Made by a program: the position numbers and the translations under genes
Shown: piece by piece, positions 30,000-38,693 of the stretch
How positions within the stretch are numbered: the first letter of the stretch is position 1
How the letters are laid out: each line of letters starts with the position of its first letter
Notes under the pieces: model-generated
What the model saw: only the letters and a program-made list of their open reading frames with translations
What the model was told of the DNA's origin: nothing
Databases searched by the model: none
Source of the DNA: a bacterium
Lineage (GTDB): Bacteria; Pseudomonadota; Gammaproteobacteria; Burkholderiales; Burkholderiaceae_C
Length of the DNA: 64,000 bases
Assembly (NCBI GenBank): GCA_030824555.1
Contig: JAVBXK010000030.1
Coordinates: 1-64,000 of the forward strand
Direction: 5' to 3'

Positions 30000-31808
30000 T
30001 CAGCTCTGAAACTGCAGCGCGGCCAGGCGGGCATACACCCCACCAGCGGCCACCAGTTCGGCATGGGTGCCTTGTTCGACCAGGTGGCCGTGGTCCAGCA
30101 CCACGATGCGGTCGGCCCGCTGCACCGTGGCCAGCCTGTGCGCGATGACGAGCGTGGTGCGCCCCTGCATGGCCGAGTCGAGAGCGGCCTGCACCATGCG
30201 CTCGCTTTGCGCATCCAGCGCGCTGGTGGCCTCGTCCAGCAACAGCAGGGGCGGGTTTTTGAGCATCGCACGGGCAATGGCAATGCGCTGGCGTTGCCCG
30301 CCAGACAGCCGCACACCGCGCTCACCAAGAAAGGTCTGGTAACCCTCGGGCAGGCGGGTGATGAACTCGTCGGCAAACGCGGCTTGGGCTGCTGCGCGCA
30401 CCTCGTCATCGGTGGCCTCGGGGCGGCCGTAGCGGATGTTTTCCATGGCGTTGGCCGAGAAAATGACCGGGTCTTGCGGCACCAGGCCCATGCGCGCGCG
30501 CAAGCCCTGCAAGCCCATGTCGGCAACGGGGGTGCCGTCGATGACGATGCGCCCAGCGGTCGGGTCGTAAAACCGCAGCATCAGCCCGAACACGGTGGTT
30601 TTGCCCGCACCGCTCGCGCCCACCAATGCCACCGTCTGGCCGGGCGTGACGGTCAGGTTGAAATCCGTCAGCGCTGGCTGGGTGGGGCGCGACGGGTAGG
30701 CAAACCCCACGCCCTCGAACGACACGGTGCTGCCCTGCGTGGGCAGGGGCACCGCCAGCGGCAAGGCAGGCGCTTGCACCGGGGAGCGGGCCGACAGCAG
30801 CTCCATCAGCCGCTCGCTGGCACCGGCGGCGCGCAGCAAGTCGCCATACACCTCGCCCAGCACTGCAACTGCCCCTGCAAAAATCATCACGTACACACCG
30901 GCCTGCCCCAACTGCCCTGCGGTGATGGTGCCTGCCAGCACGGCTTGCGTGCCCTGGTACAGCCCCCACAGGATGAGTGCCGCGTTCGCGATGATGACAA
31001 AAGCCACCAGCCCCGCACGCGCCCGGCTGCGCCGCACCGCCGTCTCGAAAGCCTGTTCGCCCGCCCGTTGGAAACGGGCCGCCTCGCGCCCTTCCGCCGT
31101 GTAGCTCTGCACCGTGGGCATGGCGTTGAGGATTTCGGCCGCCAGCGCACTGGCGTCGGCCACGCGGTCCTGGCTGGCACGCGACAACCCCCGCACACGC
31201 CGGCCGAACCACATGGCTGGCAGCACCACGCAGCCCACCACCGCCAGCACCTGCAGCATGACGTAGGGGTGGCTCCACACCAGCATGCCCAAGGCACCCA
31301 GCCCCATGACCGCGTTGCGCAACCCCATGGACAGCGACGAGCCCACCACCGTTTGCACCAGTGTGGTGTCGGCGGTCAGGCGCGACAGCACCTCGCCAGT
31401 CTGGGTGGTTTCAAAGAACTCGGGGCTCATGCTCAGCACGTGGCTGTAAACGGCGTTGCGTACATCGGTGGTCACGCGCTCGCCCAGCCAGCTCACCACG
31501 TAAAAGCGAGCCGCTGAAAACACCCCCAGCGCCACCGCTACGCCAAACAGCAGGCCGAAATGGCCCTGCAGCGCCATCACCTGGTTGCTGCGGTCGGCGG
31601 GCATCAAGCCACCGTCGATCAGCAGCCGCAGTGCCACCGGGAACGCCAGCGTGGCCGCCGCCGCCAGCACCAGGAACAGGCCCGCCAGCGCCATCTGCAA
31701 GCGGTACGGTTTCAAAAATGGCCACAGGCCACTCAGCGACCTGGGGTGGGCTTTGGGTGCTTCGGACGCTTGCGTGCGTGCGGGCGATGGGGCTGCAAGT
31801 GAACTCAT
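30000..31808 (-). CDS. ABC exporter half-transporter (permease fused to ATPase)
   Basis: A 602-residue type IV ABC half-transporter that should work as a dimer in the inner membrane. Residues 35-330 are the transmembrane domain with about six helices and the coupling-helix-like FFETTQTGEVLSRLTADT. Residues 360-600 are the nucleotide-binding domain: Walker A GASGAGKT (397-404), Q-loop VPQDPVIF, signature LSGGQRQRI (from 501), Walker B LLLLDEATSALD (521-532) and H-loop VIAHR. Architecture and length resemble MsbA/LmrA-type lipid or drug exporters, but the substrate is unknown. It lies between gdhA and the amino acid cluster, with 187 bases of AT-rich spacer upstream. Confidence 0.9.
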   Translation of the reverse strand: MSSLAAPSPARTQASEAPKAHPRSLSGLWPFLKPYRLQMALAGLFLVLAAAATLAFPVALRLLIDGGLMPADRSNQVMALQGHFGLLFGVAVALGVFSAARFYVVSWLGERVTTDVRNAVYSHVLSMSPEFFETTQTGEVLSRLTADTTLVQTVVGSSLSMGLRNAVMGLGALGMLVWSHPYVMLQVLAVVGCVVLPAMWFGRRVRGLSRASQDRVADASALAAEILNAMPTVQSYTAEGREAARFQRAGEQAFETAVRRSRARAGLVAFVIIANAALILWGLYQGTQAVLAGTITAGQLGQAGVYVMIFAGAVAVLGEVYGDLLRAAGASERLMELLSARSPVQAPALPLAVPLPTQGSTVSFEGVGFAYPSRPTQPALTDFNLTVTPGQTVALVGASGAGKTTVFGLMLRFYDPTAGRIVIDGTPVADMGLQGLRARMGLVPQDPVIFSANAMENIRYGRPEATDDEVRAAAQAAFADEFITRLPEGYQTFLGERGVRLSGGQRQRIAIARAMLKNPPLLLLDEATSALDAQSERMVQAALDSAMQGRTTLVIAHRLATVQRADRIVVLDHGHLVEQGTHAELVAAGGVYARLAALQFQS

Positions 31809-31911
31809 GCCCCCGAGTGTGCCGCCTCTGCGGCAGGTTTGCCGGGCTCACGCACCAGTCAGGCAAGTACTTGACAGTTTTATGCGCCAGAAATGTACTC
31901 TGCGCAACACC

Positions 31912-31962
31912 TGATTCAATAGTTTGCTATGGATAAAGAAAAATCAAAAACAATAGCTGACT
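31912..31962. repeat. AT-rich repeat-like segment
   Basis: CTGATTCAATAG at the left of this AT-rich stretch recurs at about 6070. The ATGGATAAAG and AATAGCTGAC strings resemble parts of the repeats at 793, 35210 and 50157. It fills most of the gap between the exporter and the PLP enzyme gene. Confidence 0.35.
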
Positions 31963-31995
31963 TACCCCGTCAATCAAGCGGTAGAGCCCAATATT

Positions 31996-33111
31996 TTATA
32001 AATCTGCCAGTGCCGGGTTCTGAATGGTGGGTTGACCGAAGGTGCGCAGCACCCACGCGGGGTCGTGGTAGCTGTGCCGGTAGCGCTCGCCCGCGTCGCA
32101 GATGAGTGACAGCACGGCTCCCAGCTCGCCACGCTGGCGCATTTCGTCAGCCAATGTCAGCATGGCCGAAAAGTTGGTGCCCGTGCTGGGGCCAAGTTTG
32201 CGGCCCAGCAAGCGGCCCAGCGCATGCATGGCGGCAATGGCGTCGCCGTCGGGCACGTCGATCATGCGGTCCACCAGCGTGCGGATGAAGCTGGCTTCCA
32301 CACGTGGGCGGCCAATGCCTTCGATGCGCGAGCCGGGCGCGCACAGGCTGGCGTCGCCGCTGCGGTGGTACGCGCTGAACACCGAACCCTCGGGTTCGGC
32401 CACGCACAGTTGCGTGTCGTGGCACTGGTAGCGGATGTAGCGGCCGATGGTGGCGCTGGTGCCGCCCGTGCCCGCACCCACCACCACCCAGCGTGGCACG
32501 GGGTGGCGCTCGCGTGCCATCTGGGCAAACATGCTCTGCGCGATGTTGTTGTTGCCACGCCAGTCGGTGGCGCGTTCGGCATAGGTGAACTGGTCCATGT
32601 AGTGGCCAGCCGTTTCCGCTGCCACCTGGCGGGCCGCATCGTAAACCTGGGCGGCATGGTCCACAAAATGGCAGCGCCCGCCGTAAAACGTGATCAGGTC
32701 CACCTTCTCGGCAGAGGTGCTGCGCGGCATCACCGCCACGAACGGCAGGCCCAGCAGGCGGGCAAAGTAGGCCTCGCTCACGGCGGTACTGCCGCTGCTG
32801 GCCTCGACCACGGTGGTGCCTTCGTTTACCCAGCCGTTGCACAGCGCGTACAAAAACAGCGAGCGGGCCAGCCTGTGCTTCAGACTGCCGGTGGGGTGGG
32901 TGGATTCGTCTTTGAAATACAGGTCGATGCCCGCCGCCGTGTAGGGCTGCAAGGGCAGGGCAATCAAGTGCGTGTCGGCGCTGCGCTGGTAGTCGGCCTG
33001 AATGCGCTCGATGGCCTGGCTGACCCAGGCGTTGTCAGGTCGTCCGGCGGGCCGCACCTGGTGCGGCTGCGCTGCCCCGGCGGGGGCACAGCCAGAGGCG
33101 GGGGTGCTCAC
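31996..33111 (-). CDS. Cysteine synthase-fold PLP enzyme (Cds1-like cysteine desulfhydrase family)
   Basis: A 371-residue fold-type II PLP enzyme. The internal aldimine lysine is K78 in [15 protein letters not shown]. The substrate loop [19 protein letters not shown] and the glycine-rich phosphate loop [14 protein letters not shown] are clear. The wording of these motifs matches the actinobacterial Cds1 cysteine desulfhydrase group more than CysK/CysM, but that subgroup call is from memory. GTG 33111 overlaps the stop of the importer ATPase gene (GTGA), so the two are cotranslated. In this operon it may act on an amino acid released by the neighbouring hydrolase. Activity as a lyase, synthase or ammonia-lyase is open. 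Confidence 0.75.
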   Translation of the reverse strand: MSTPASGCAPAGAAQPHQVRPAGRPDNAWVSQAIERIQADYQRSADTHLIALPLQPYTAAGIDLYFKDESTHPTGSLKHRLARSLFLYALCNGWVNEGTTVVEASSGSTAVSEAYFARLLGLPFVAVMPRSTSAEKVDLITFYGGRCHFVDHAAQVYDAARQVAAETAGHYMDQFTYAERATDWRGNNNIAQSMFAQMARERHPVPRWVVVGAGTGGTSATIGRYIRYQCHDTQLCVAEPEGSVFSAYHRSGDASLCAPGSRIEGIGRPRVEASFIRTLVDRMIDVPDGDAIAAMHALGRLLGRKLGPSTGTNFSAMLTLADEMRQRGELGAVLSLICDAGERYRHSYHDPAWVLRTFGQPTIQNPALADL

Positions 33112-33890
33112 TTCAGGTTGCCCGACAAAAACTGGCGCAGCCGTTCGCTGCTGGGGTTGGCCAGCACCTCGCGGGGGTTACCCTGGTCTTCCACCACGCC
33201 TTTGTGCAAAAACATGACGTGGTTGGACACCTCGCGGGCAAAGCCCATTTCGTGCGTCACCACCACCATGGTGCGGCCTTCCTCGGCCAGTGCCCGCATG
33301 ACGCGCAGCACCTCGCCCACCAGCTCGGGATCGAGGGCGGAGGTGGGTTCGTCGAACAGCATCACCTCGGGCTCCATGGCCAGGGCGCGGGCAATGGCCA
33401 CGCGCTGCTGCATGCCACCCGACAGGTGTGAGGGGTAGTGCCCCTCCACCTTGGTTTTGCCGTCACCGGCCAGGCCGACCTTGGCCAGGTATTTGTGGGC
33501 ACGGGCCTCGGCCTCGGCTTTGGAAATGCCCAGCACGTGCACCGGTGCTTCCATGATGTTTTCCAGCACGGTCAGGTGGCTCCACAGGTTGAAGTGCTGG
33601 AACACCATGGCCAGCTTGCAGCGCATGGCCTGCAGTTGTTTGTCGCTGGCAGCTTTGAGCATGCCGTCTTTGGCCATGACCAATTCCAGCGGCTGCCCCG
33701 CCACACTGATGGTGCCGGTGTGGGGCCGCTCCAGCAGGTTGATGCAGCGCAGAAACGTGCTTTTGCCCGAGCCGCTGGAGCCGATGATGCTGACGCAATC
33801 GCCCGCATGCGCGGTGAGCGACACGCCTTTCAGCACTTCGTGCTGCCCATAGCGCTTGTGGATGTCTTTGACGTCGAGTTTGTCGCTCAT
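33108..33890 (-). CDS. Polar amino acid ABC transporter ATP-binding protein
   Basis: A 260-residue HisP/ArtP/GlnQ-type ATPase. Walker A GSSGSGKS (37-44), Q-loop [12 protein letters not shown], signature [14 protein letters not shown], Walker [16 protein letters not shown] and the switch His in [13 protein letters not shown] are intact. It powers the two permeases at 35.3-36.7 kb but is separated from them by the M14 hydrolase gene. It overlaps the PLP enzyme gene downstream by four bases. Confidence 0.93.
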   Translation of the reverse strand: MSDKLDVKDIHKRYGQHEVLKGVSLTAHAGDCVSIIGSSGSGKSTFLRCINLLERPHTGTISVAGQPLELVMAKDGMLKAASDKQLQAMRCKLAMVFQHFNLWSHLTVLENIMEAPVHVLGISKAEAEARAHKYLAKVGLAGDGKTKVEGHYPSHLSGGMQQRVAIARALAMEPEVMLFDEPTSALDPELVGEVLRVMRALAEEGRTMVVVTHEMGFAREVSNHVMFLHKGVVEDQGNPREVLANPSSERLRQFLSGNLK

Positions 33891-33964
33891 GGTGTGGGCG
33901 GTGGGGGCAGTTGGATAAAAGGGCGCGGCCGGTATGGGCGGCTGCGTCAGAAACAGGGCGAAAC

Positions 33965-33991
33965 GGAGCGGTAGGAGCGGTGGGAGCGGTG
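33965..33991. repeat. Three tandem 9-base repeats GGAGCGGTR
   Basis: GGAGCGGTA, GGAGCGGTG and GGAGCGGTG lie head to tail in the 144-base gap between the M14 hydrolase and ATPase genes. Only three copies are present; a function is not evident. Confidence 0.6.
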
Positions 33992-34034
33992 AGTGGGCAT
34001 GGGCGGAACGCGCTGGCTCTTTCGGGGTGGGGTT

Positions 34035-35186
34035 TCAGGCACTCAGCAGGTAGCCGCTGCGCAGCGGGTGCTTGCCTGACACCTTGCCCACGTCCAGCCC
34101 GGTGGTGGCCCAGCGGACGATGTGCCGTGTGTACAGCACGCCGTTCACGCTGGCGCAAATGGGGGTGGTCTGGCCGGTGACGGGGTGAATCACTTCAGCC
34201 ACCACGTCGCCAGCTGCAATGTCGTCGCCGGGCAAGCGCAGGTAGGTCAGCACGCCCGAATGGGGGGCGGTCAGCACCTCGGTGCCGGCCAGGGGGGTGG
34301 GCTCGCAGGCCAGCGGTGGCAGGGCGGGTGGCGTGCCGGCCACCACACCCAGGTGCACCAGGTAGGCCGCGATGGCCGCAGCATCGGCCTGGGCCAGGTC
34401 ATGGCGCACGTCGGCCTGGCCGCGCAGCTCGACGGTCACACTGGCGCAGCCCTGCGGAAACGGGTGTGCCTGCACAAATGCTTCGCCATGTGACTGGGCC
34501 AGTTTGTCGCGCAGCTGCCACCACGCACCGCTGAGCACCTCGTCAAAGCAGCGGCCGCCCGACCCGTTGGCCAGCAGCACGGCCCGTGCGCCCATCAGGG
34601 CGGCCAGTGGCAGCAAGGTGTCGGCACAGGGCGGCTCGGTGTAGAAGTGCAGCGCGGCTTCAAAGTCGCAGTGCAGGTCCAGCACCACATCGGCATCGCA
34701 GGCCAGGTGCATCAGGTGGTGGCGCAGGCTGTCCAGCTCGGTGGTGGGTGGGTGGCGGTCCAGCGCAGCGTGCATGGCGGCGCGAATGGTGGTCACGTTG
34801 GTTGCTGCGTCGGGCCCCAGTTGGGGGGCAATGGGGTGGTCAGCCTCGGTGAGCCAGTCTGCAAACAGCGGGTACAGGCGGTTGAAGTTTTCGCCGCTGG
34901 CCAGCTCGAAGCGGCCCAGCTGGCTGCGCAGCACGGTCTGGCTCAGTCCGATGGGGTTGGCCATGGGCACCAGCACCACTTCGCCCATCAGTTTGCCGCT
35001 GGCCTCGGCTTCGGCCAGATGCAGGCGCAGGTGGTGAGCCACCAGCATACCGGGCAGTTCGTCGGCATGCAGGCTGGCCTGGATCATCACTTTGGGCCGC
35101 GCCCCGGCCACCCCGAAATGCAGGCTGGTGAGCGTGCGCTGGGTGCCAATGGACTGGGAGATGAGGGGGTGTTCAAGCACGCGCAT
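34035..35186 (-). CDS. Succinylglutamate desuccinylase/aspartoacylase family zinc hydrolase (M14-like)
   Basis: A 383-residue zinc-dependent deacylase fold. The first zinc motif is H40-x2-E43 in ASLHADELPGM, the third ligand is H172 in VVLDLHCDFEAALHFYTEP, and the catalytic Glu is likely E253 in ASVTVELRGQAD. Family members remove acyl groups from amino acids (AstE, aspartoacylase, DoeB of ectoine breakdown). Its place between importer genes, downstream of arginase and ornithine cyclodeaminase, suggests deacylation of an imported N-acyl amino acid, possibly an arginine derivative. No typical Shine-Dalgarno is seen before ATG 35186. The substrate is inference. Confidence 0.8.
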   Translation of the reverse strand: MRVLEHPLISQSIGTQRTLTSLHFGVAGARPKVMIQASLHADELPGMLVAHHLRLHLAEAEASGKLMGEVVLVPMANPIGLSQTVLRSQLGRFELASGENFNRLYPLFADWLTEADHPIAPQLGPDAATNVTTIRAAMHAALDRHPPTTELDSLRHHLMHLACDADVVLDLHCDFEAALHFYTEPPCADTLLPLAALMGARAVLLANGSGGRCFDEVLSGAWWQLRDKLAQSHGEAFVQAHPFPQGCASVTVELRGQADVRHDLAQADAAAIAAYLVHLGVVAGTPPALPPLACEPTPLAGTEVLTAPHSGVLTYLRLPGDDIAAGDVVAEVIHPVTGQTTPICASVNGVLYTRHIVRWATTGLDVGKVSGKHPLRSGYLLSA

Positions 35187-35209
35187 GGCGTTGAGGTGTG
35201 GTAGAAAAT

Positions 35210-35266
35210 GTTAAAACAATAGCTTGAAACGTATGCTGATAAAGAGGTATGTGCCAAAAAGTTGCA
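35210..35266. repeat. AT-rich intergenic repeat, copy C
   Basis: Contains AATAGCT, then TGCTGATAAAG, then GTATGTGCCAAAAAG, in the same order as ATAGCTG, GCTTTATGTGAAAGCG and GTAGGTGCCAAAAAT at 50157-50218. It occupies the gap between the HisM-like permease and the M14 hydrolase gene. Confidence 0.5.
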
Positions 35267-35269
35267 AAT

Positions 35270-35983
35270 TCATGCTTTACGTGGCGCCAGGTGCGCCAGC
35301 CAGCGCCGTTCGGCCAGTTTGAACAGGCCCACCAGCATCAGCGTCAGCGTGGCGTAGATCACCCCGGCGGTGATGAAGGCCTCGAACGGGATGTAGAAAT
35401 CGGCGTAAATCTGTCGGGCCGCTCCGGTGATGTCCAGCAACGCAGGCACCGCGCTGGCCAGCGAGGTGCTGTGCAGCATCATGATCACCTCGTTGCTGTA
35501 GCCCGGCAGGCTGCGGCGCATGGCTGACGGCAGCACGATGCGGCGCAGGGTGGTCCAGCGCGACATGCCCATGGCCTGCGCGGCCTCCACCTCGCCATGG
35601 CCGGTGTCGCGCATGGCACCGGCCAGCAATTCGGCTGTGTAGGCACAGGTGTTTAGCGCAAAGGCCAGGATGGCGCAGAACATGGGCTCTTTGAACCACG
35701 TCCAGGGCCAGATGTCGTTCCAGCGGGCCTGTATGTATTCCATCTGCCCCAGGCCGTAGTAAATGAGGTAGACCTGAATCAGCAGCGGCGTGCCACGCAT
35801 CACATAGGTGAACGCCCATACCGGCCCGCTGATGAAGCGGTTGCCCGACACGCGGGCCACCGCCAGCGGCACGGCCAGCACGCCACCCACCACCAGCGAG
35901 GCCGCCAGCAGCAACATGGAGTTGACCAGGCCGTCCCAGTACAGCGCCAGGTTCTCGGGTTGGAAGATGATGCCGAAGTCCAT
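35270..35983 (-). CDS. Polar amino acid ABC transporter permease (HisM-like)
   Basis: A 237-residue inner-membrane permease of the histidine/arginine/octopine class with about five helices. The EAA loop reads EAAQAMGMSRWTTLRRIVLPSA, the docking site for the ATPase, and the N-terminal RGTPLLIQVYLIYYG is the usual HisM/HisQ signature. Its ATG directly abuts the stop of the preceding permease gene with no gap, so the two proteins are probably made in equal amounts. Confidence 0.93.
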   Translation of the reverse strand: MDFGIIFQPENLALYWDGLVNSMLLLAASLVVGGVLAVPLAVARVSGNRFISGPVWAFTYVMRGTPLLIQVYLIYYGLGQMEYIQARWNDIWPWTWFKEPMFCAILAFALNTCAYTAELLAGAMRDTGHGEVEAAQAMGMSRWTTLRRIVLPSAMRRSLPGYSNEVIMMLHSTSLASAVPALLDITGAARQIYADFYIPFEAFITAGVIYATLTLMLVGLFKLAERRWLAHLAPRKA

Positions 35984-36685
35984 TCAGATGTCCCCCCGGC
36001 GCACGCCCATGGAGTACTTCTTTTCCAGCACGCGCAGCAGCACCATCGACACGCTGGTGAACACCAGGTAAATGAAGGCGGTGAACGCGAAGAACAGCAG
36101 CGGCGCGTTGGCAATGTCGCCACGGGCGGCGGCACCCGCCTGCTTGGCCAAATAGGTCATGTCTTGCAAACCCAGCAGCGACACCAGTGCGGTGGCCTTC
36201 ATCAGCACCAGCCAGTTGTTGGTGAAGCCGGGCAGGGCCAGGCGCACCATTTGCGGCAAGGTGATGCGCAGGAAAATTTGCAGCGCGCCCATGCCGTAGG
36301 CGCGGCCCGCTTCCATCTGGCCGGGTGGTATGGCCAGGATGGCGCCGCGAAACGTCTCGGTCATGTAGGCCCCGTAAATGAAGCCGATGGTGAGCACGCC
36401 CGCTACAAACGGGTCTACTTCCACATAGGTCTCAATGCCCACCGCTTCAAGCAGCCAGTTCAGTCCGATCTGACCGCCGTAAAAAATGAGCAGCATCAAC
36501 ACCAGATCGGGGATGCCGCGAATGAGGGTCGAGTACACCGTGGCCGCCCAAACTGCGGGCTTGTGGCCCGACAGTTTGGCCGTGGCCCCCAGCAACCCCA
36601 GCACCACCGACACCAGCAACGACCCCAGCGCCACCTCCAGCACCAGAACGGAGCCTTGGAGGATGCTGAAGAGGTAGGTGTTCAT
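35984..36685 (-). CDS. Polar amino acid ABC transporter permease (HisQ-like)
   Basis: A 233-residue partner permease. The characteristic IRGIPDLVLMLLIFYGGQ, FIYGAYMTETFRGAILAIPPGQMEAGRAYGM and an EAA-loop ending RITLPQMVRLALPGFTNNW are present, with about five helices. It resembles HisQ/ArtQ/OccQ components. A hairpin separates it from the binding-protein gene upstream. Confidence 0.93.
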   Translation of the reverse strand: MNTYLFSILQGSVLVLEVALGSLLVSVVLGLLGATAKLSGHKPAVWAATVYSTLIRGIPDLVLMLLIFYGGQIGLNWLLEAVGIETYVEVDPFVAGVLTIGFIYGAYMTETFRGAILAIPPGQMEAGRAYGMGALQIFLRITLPQMVRLALPGFTNNWLVLMKATALVSLLGLQDMTYLAKQAGAAARGDIANAPLLFFAFTAFIYLVFTSVSMVLLRVLEKKYSMGVRRGDI

Positions 36686-36741
36686 GTGGCGAGGTGCGGA
36701 CGTTCGGGGCGGCGGATGGTAATGGATGTACTCAGGTCAGG

Positions 36742-36758
36742 TTGACTCGATGAGTCAA
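36742..36758 (-). promoter_or_regulatory. Stem-loop between binding-protein and permease genes
   Basis: TTGACTC-ATC-GAGTCAA (minus strand) is a perfect 7-bp stem with a 3-base loop, 4 bases past the binding-protein stop and without a T-run. Such hairpins commonly stabilise the binding-protein mRNA or attenuate permease expression; that role is inferred. Confidence 0.55.
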
Positions 36759-36762
36759 GGGC

Positions 36763-37542
36763 TCACTTGCCCCAGATGTTGACGCCGGGCACGTACTTGT
36801 CGCTGATTTTTTGCCAGCTGCCGTCGGCGCGGATGGCCTTGATGGCTTTGTTCAGCGCTTCTTTCAGGTCTTTGTCGCCCTTGCGCACGGCCACGCCCAC
36901 GCCTTCGCCAAAGTATTTTTTGTCGCTCAGAGGTTCGCCCACAAACGCATAGCCTTTGCCATCGGCCGTGTCCAGGAAGCCGCCTTGCACTTCCACGATG
37001 TCGGCCACGGTGCCGTCCAGGCGGCCAGCCTTGATGTCCAGGTAAACCTGGTCTTGCGCCTCGTAGGACTTCACGTTCACGCCCTTGGGCGACAGTTCGC
37101 CCTTGGCGTATTTTTCCTGGGTGGAAGCCTTCAGCACGCCGATGTTCTTGCCCTTCAGGCTGGCGGGGCCGTCAAACTTCACGTCGGACTTGACGACGAT
37201 CTTGGATGGGGTGTTGTAGTACTTGCTGGTGAAGTCCACCTGGCGCAGGCGCTCTTCCGTGACGGACATGGACGAAACGATGGCGTCGTACTTCTTGGCG
37301 GTCAGGCCGGGGATCATGGCGTCCCAGGGCTGCTCCACGAAGGTGCATTTGGCCTTGAGCTGGTCACACAGGGCCTGTGCAATGTCCACGTCAAAACCGG
37401 TGGGCTTGCCGTCAGCAGTTTTGAAGGTGAAGGGTTTGTAGGTGGGGTCGATGGCCACGCGGACCTCTTTCCACTCTTTGGCAGACACGGACACGCTCAT
37501 GGCCAGGGCAACAGCACCCAGCACCAGGGATTTTTTCAACAT
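36763..37542 (-). CDS. Polar amino acid ABC transporter periplasmic binding protein (HisJ/ArgT-like)
   Basis: A 259-residue type 2 periplasmic binding protein. A Sec signal peptide covers about residues 1-21 (MLKKSLVLGAVALAMS...VSA). The mature part has the family opening VRVAIDPTYKPFTFKTADGK and PTGFDVDIAQALC, the hinge KYDAIVSSMSVTEERLRQVDFT and a late AVRKGDKDLKEALNKAIKAI. Length and motifs fit lysine/arginine/ornithine or histidine binders. An arginine-type ligand is favoured because the next genes upstream are arginase and ornithine cyclodeaminase. 183 bases without a gene lie between it and arginase and could hold a separate promoter. Confidence 0.92.
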   Translation of the reverse strand: MLKKSLVLGAVALAMSVSVSAKEWKEVRVAIDPTYKPFTFKTADGKPTGFDVDIAQALCDQLKAKCTFVEQPWDAMIPGLTAKKYDAIVSSMSVTEERLRQVDFTSKYYNTPSKIVVKSDVKFDGPASLKGKNIGVLKASTQEKYAKGELSPKGVNVKSYEAQDQVYLDIKAGRLDGTVADIVEVQGGFLDTADGKGYAFVGEPLSDKKYFGEGVGVAVRKGDKDLKEALNKAIKAIRADGSWQKISDKYVPGVNIWGK

Positions 37543-37725
37543 GTGTGGAAACTCCAGACGTTAAGGAATGAACAGGTACCAACCGGTTTGGCTGCACTGT
37601 GCCAGCATGTGAAGCGAGAAACGTGCCGCCAAAACGGGTTCAGCATAGCACCGCCCGGGAGGGGTTTGGCAGAGGGGTTTACCTATCCGGCGGCCACCCT
37701 GTGCACCCTGTGCGACAGGGCAGCC

Positions 37726-38658
37726 TCAGCTGCGTTTGCGCATCAGCGTGCTTTTGCCAAACAGGCTTTCAATCAGATCCACGGCCAGCTCGGCGGTCTG
37801 GTTGCGCACGTCAAGCGCGGGGTTCAGCTCGACCACGTCCAGCGAGGCCAGGCGACCCGTGTCGGCGATCATTTCCATGCACAGCTGGGCCTCGCGGTAG
37901 GTGGGGCCGCCGCGCACGGTGGTCCCCACACCGGGGGCAATGTCGGGGTCCAGAAAGTCCACGTCCAGGCTGACATGCAGGTGGGTGTTCGCGTCCACCA
38001 GCGCCAGGGCCAGCTCCATGGTGTGGCGCATGCCCATTTCGTCGATGTAGCGCATGTCGAACACCTCTATCCCCAAGTCGGCCACCATGCGTTTTTCGCC
38101 GTCGTCGACGCTGCGGATGCCAATTTGGCGGATGTCTTTGGGGCTCAGCCTGTGGCCGGTGCCACCCATGTCCACCAGTTCGGCAGGGCCATGACCGCAC
38201 AGGCACGCCACGGGCATGCCGTGGATGTTGCCGCTGGGGGTCAGGGTGGCCGTGTTGAAGTCGGCATGCGCGTCGAACCACAGCACCCGCAGCTTCTTGC
38301 CCATCGCCTTGCAATGCCGCGCCACCGCGCTGATGGAACCGATGGCCAGGCAGTGGTCGCCGCCCAGCATGATGGGCAGCCGCCCCGCGCTCAGCTCGGC
38401 AAACGTGGCGTCGTGCAGTGTCTGGTTCCAGGTGGCCACCTCGGGCAGGTGCCGGTAGCCGTTGACCGCCGGTTGCCACGGGTTGGCCGGGCCGCTCAGG
38501 TTGCCGCAGTCGCGCACGTCGTGGCCGAAGGCGGCCAGTGCGGCAGCCAAGCCAGCCACGCGCAAGGCTTCGGGCCCCATGCGTGCGCCGCAACTGCCCG
38601 CTCCCACGTCGGTGGGCACGCCGATGAGGCTCAGGCCAAGGGTGTGGTTTGGGTTCAA
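37726..38658 (-). CDS. rocF: Arginase
   Basis: A 310-residue ureohydrolase that converts arginine to ornithine and urea. All binuclear manganese motifs are present: GGDHCLAIGS, WFDAHADFNT and SLDVDFLDPDIAPGVGT, followed by GGPTYREAQLCME and the C-terminal VELNPALDVRNQTAEL typical of true arginases rather than agmatinases. TTG 38658 is preferred because AGGAG lies seven bases upstream. An alternative GTG at 38697 overlaps the cyclodeaminase stop (GTGA) and would add 13 residues. It works with the ornithine cyclodeaminase next to it; no urease is in the window. Confidence 0.93.
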   Translation of the reverse strand: MNPNHTLGLSLIGVPTDVGAGSCGARMGPEALRVAGLAAALAAFGHDVRDCGNLSGPANPWQPAVNGYRHLPEVATWNQTLHDATFAELSAGRLPIMLGGDHCLAIGSISAVARHCKAMGKKLRVLWFDAHADFNTATLTPSGNIHGMPVACLCGHGPAELVDMGGTGHRLSPKDIRQIGIRSVDDGEKRMVADLGIEVFDMRYIDEMGMRHTMELALALVDANTHLHVSLDVDFLDPDIAPGVGTTVRGGPTYREAQLCMEMIADTGRLASLDVVELNPALDVRNQTAELAVDLIESLFGKSTLMRKRS

Positions 38659-38693
38659 GAGCGCTCTCCTGGCTGGGGCAGCAAACGGTGGGC

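Noticed and set aside
29982-31517. 511-codon plus-strand frame opposite the ABC exporter
   Set aside because: Shadow of the intact ABC protein with Walker, signature and H-loop motifs on the minus strand.
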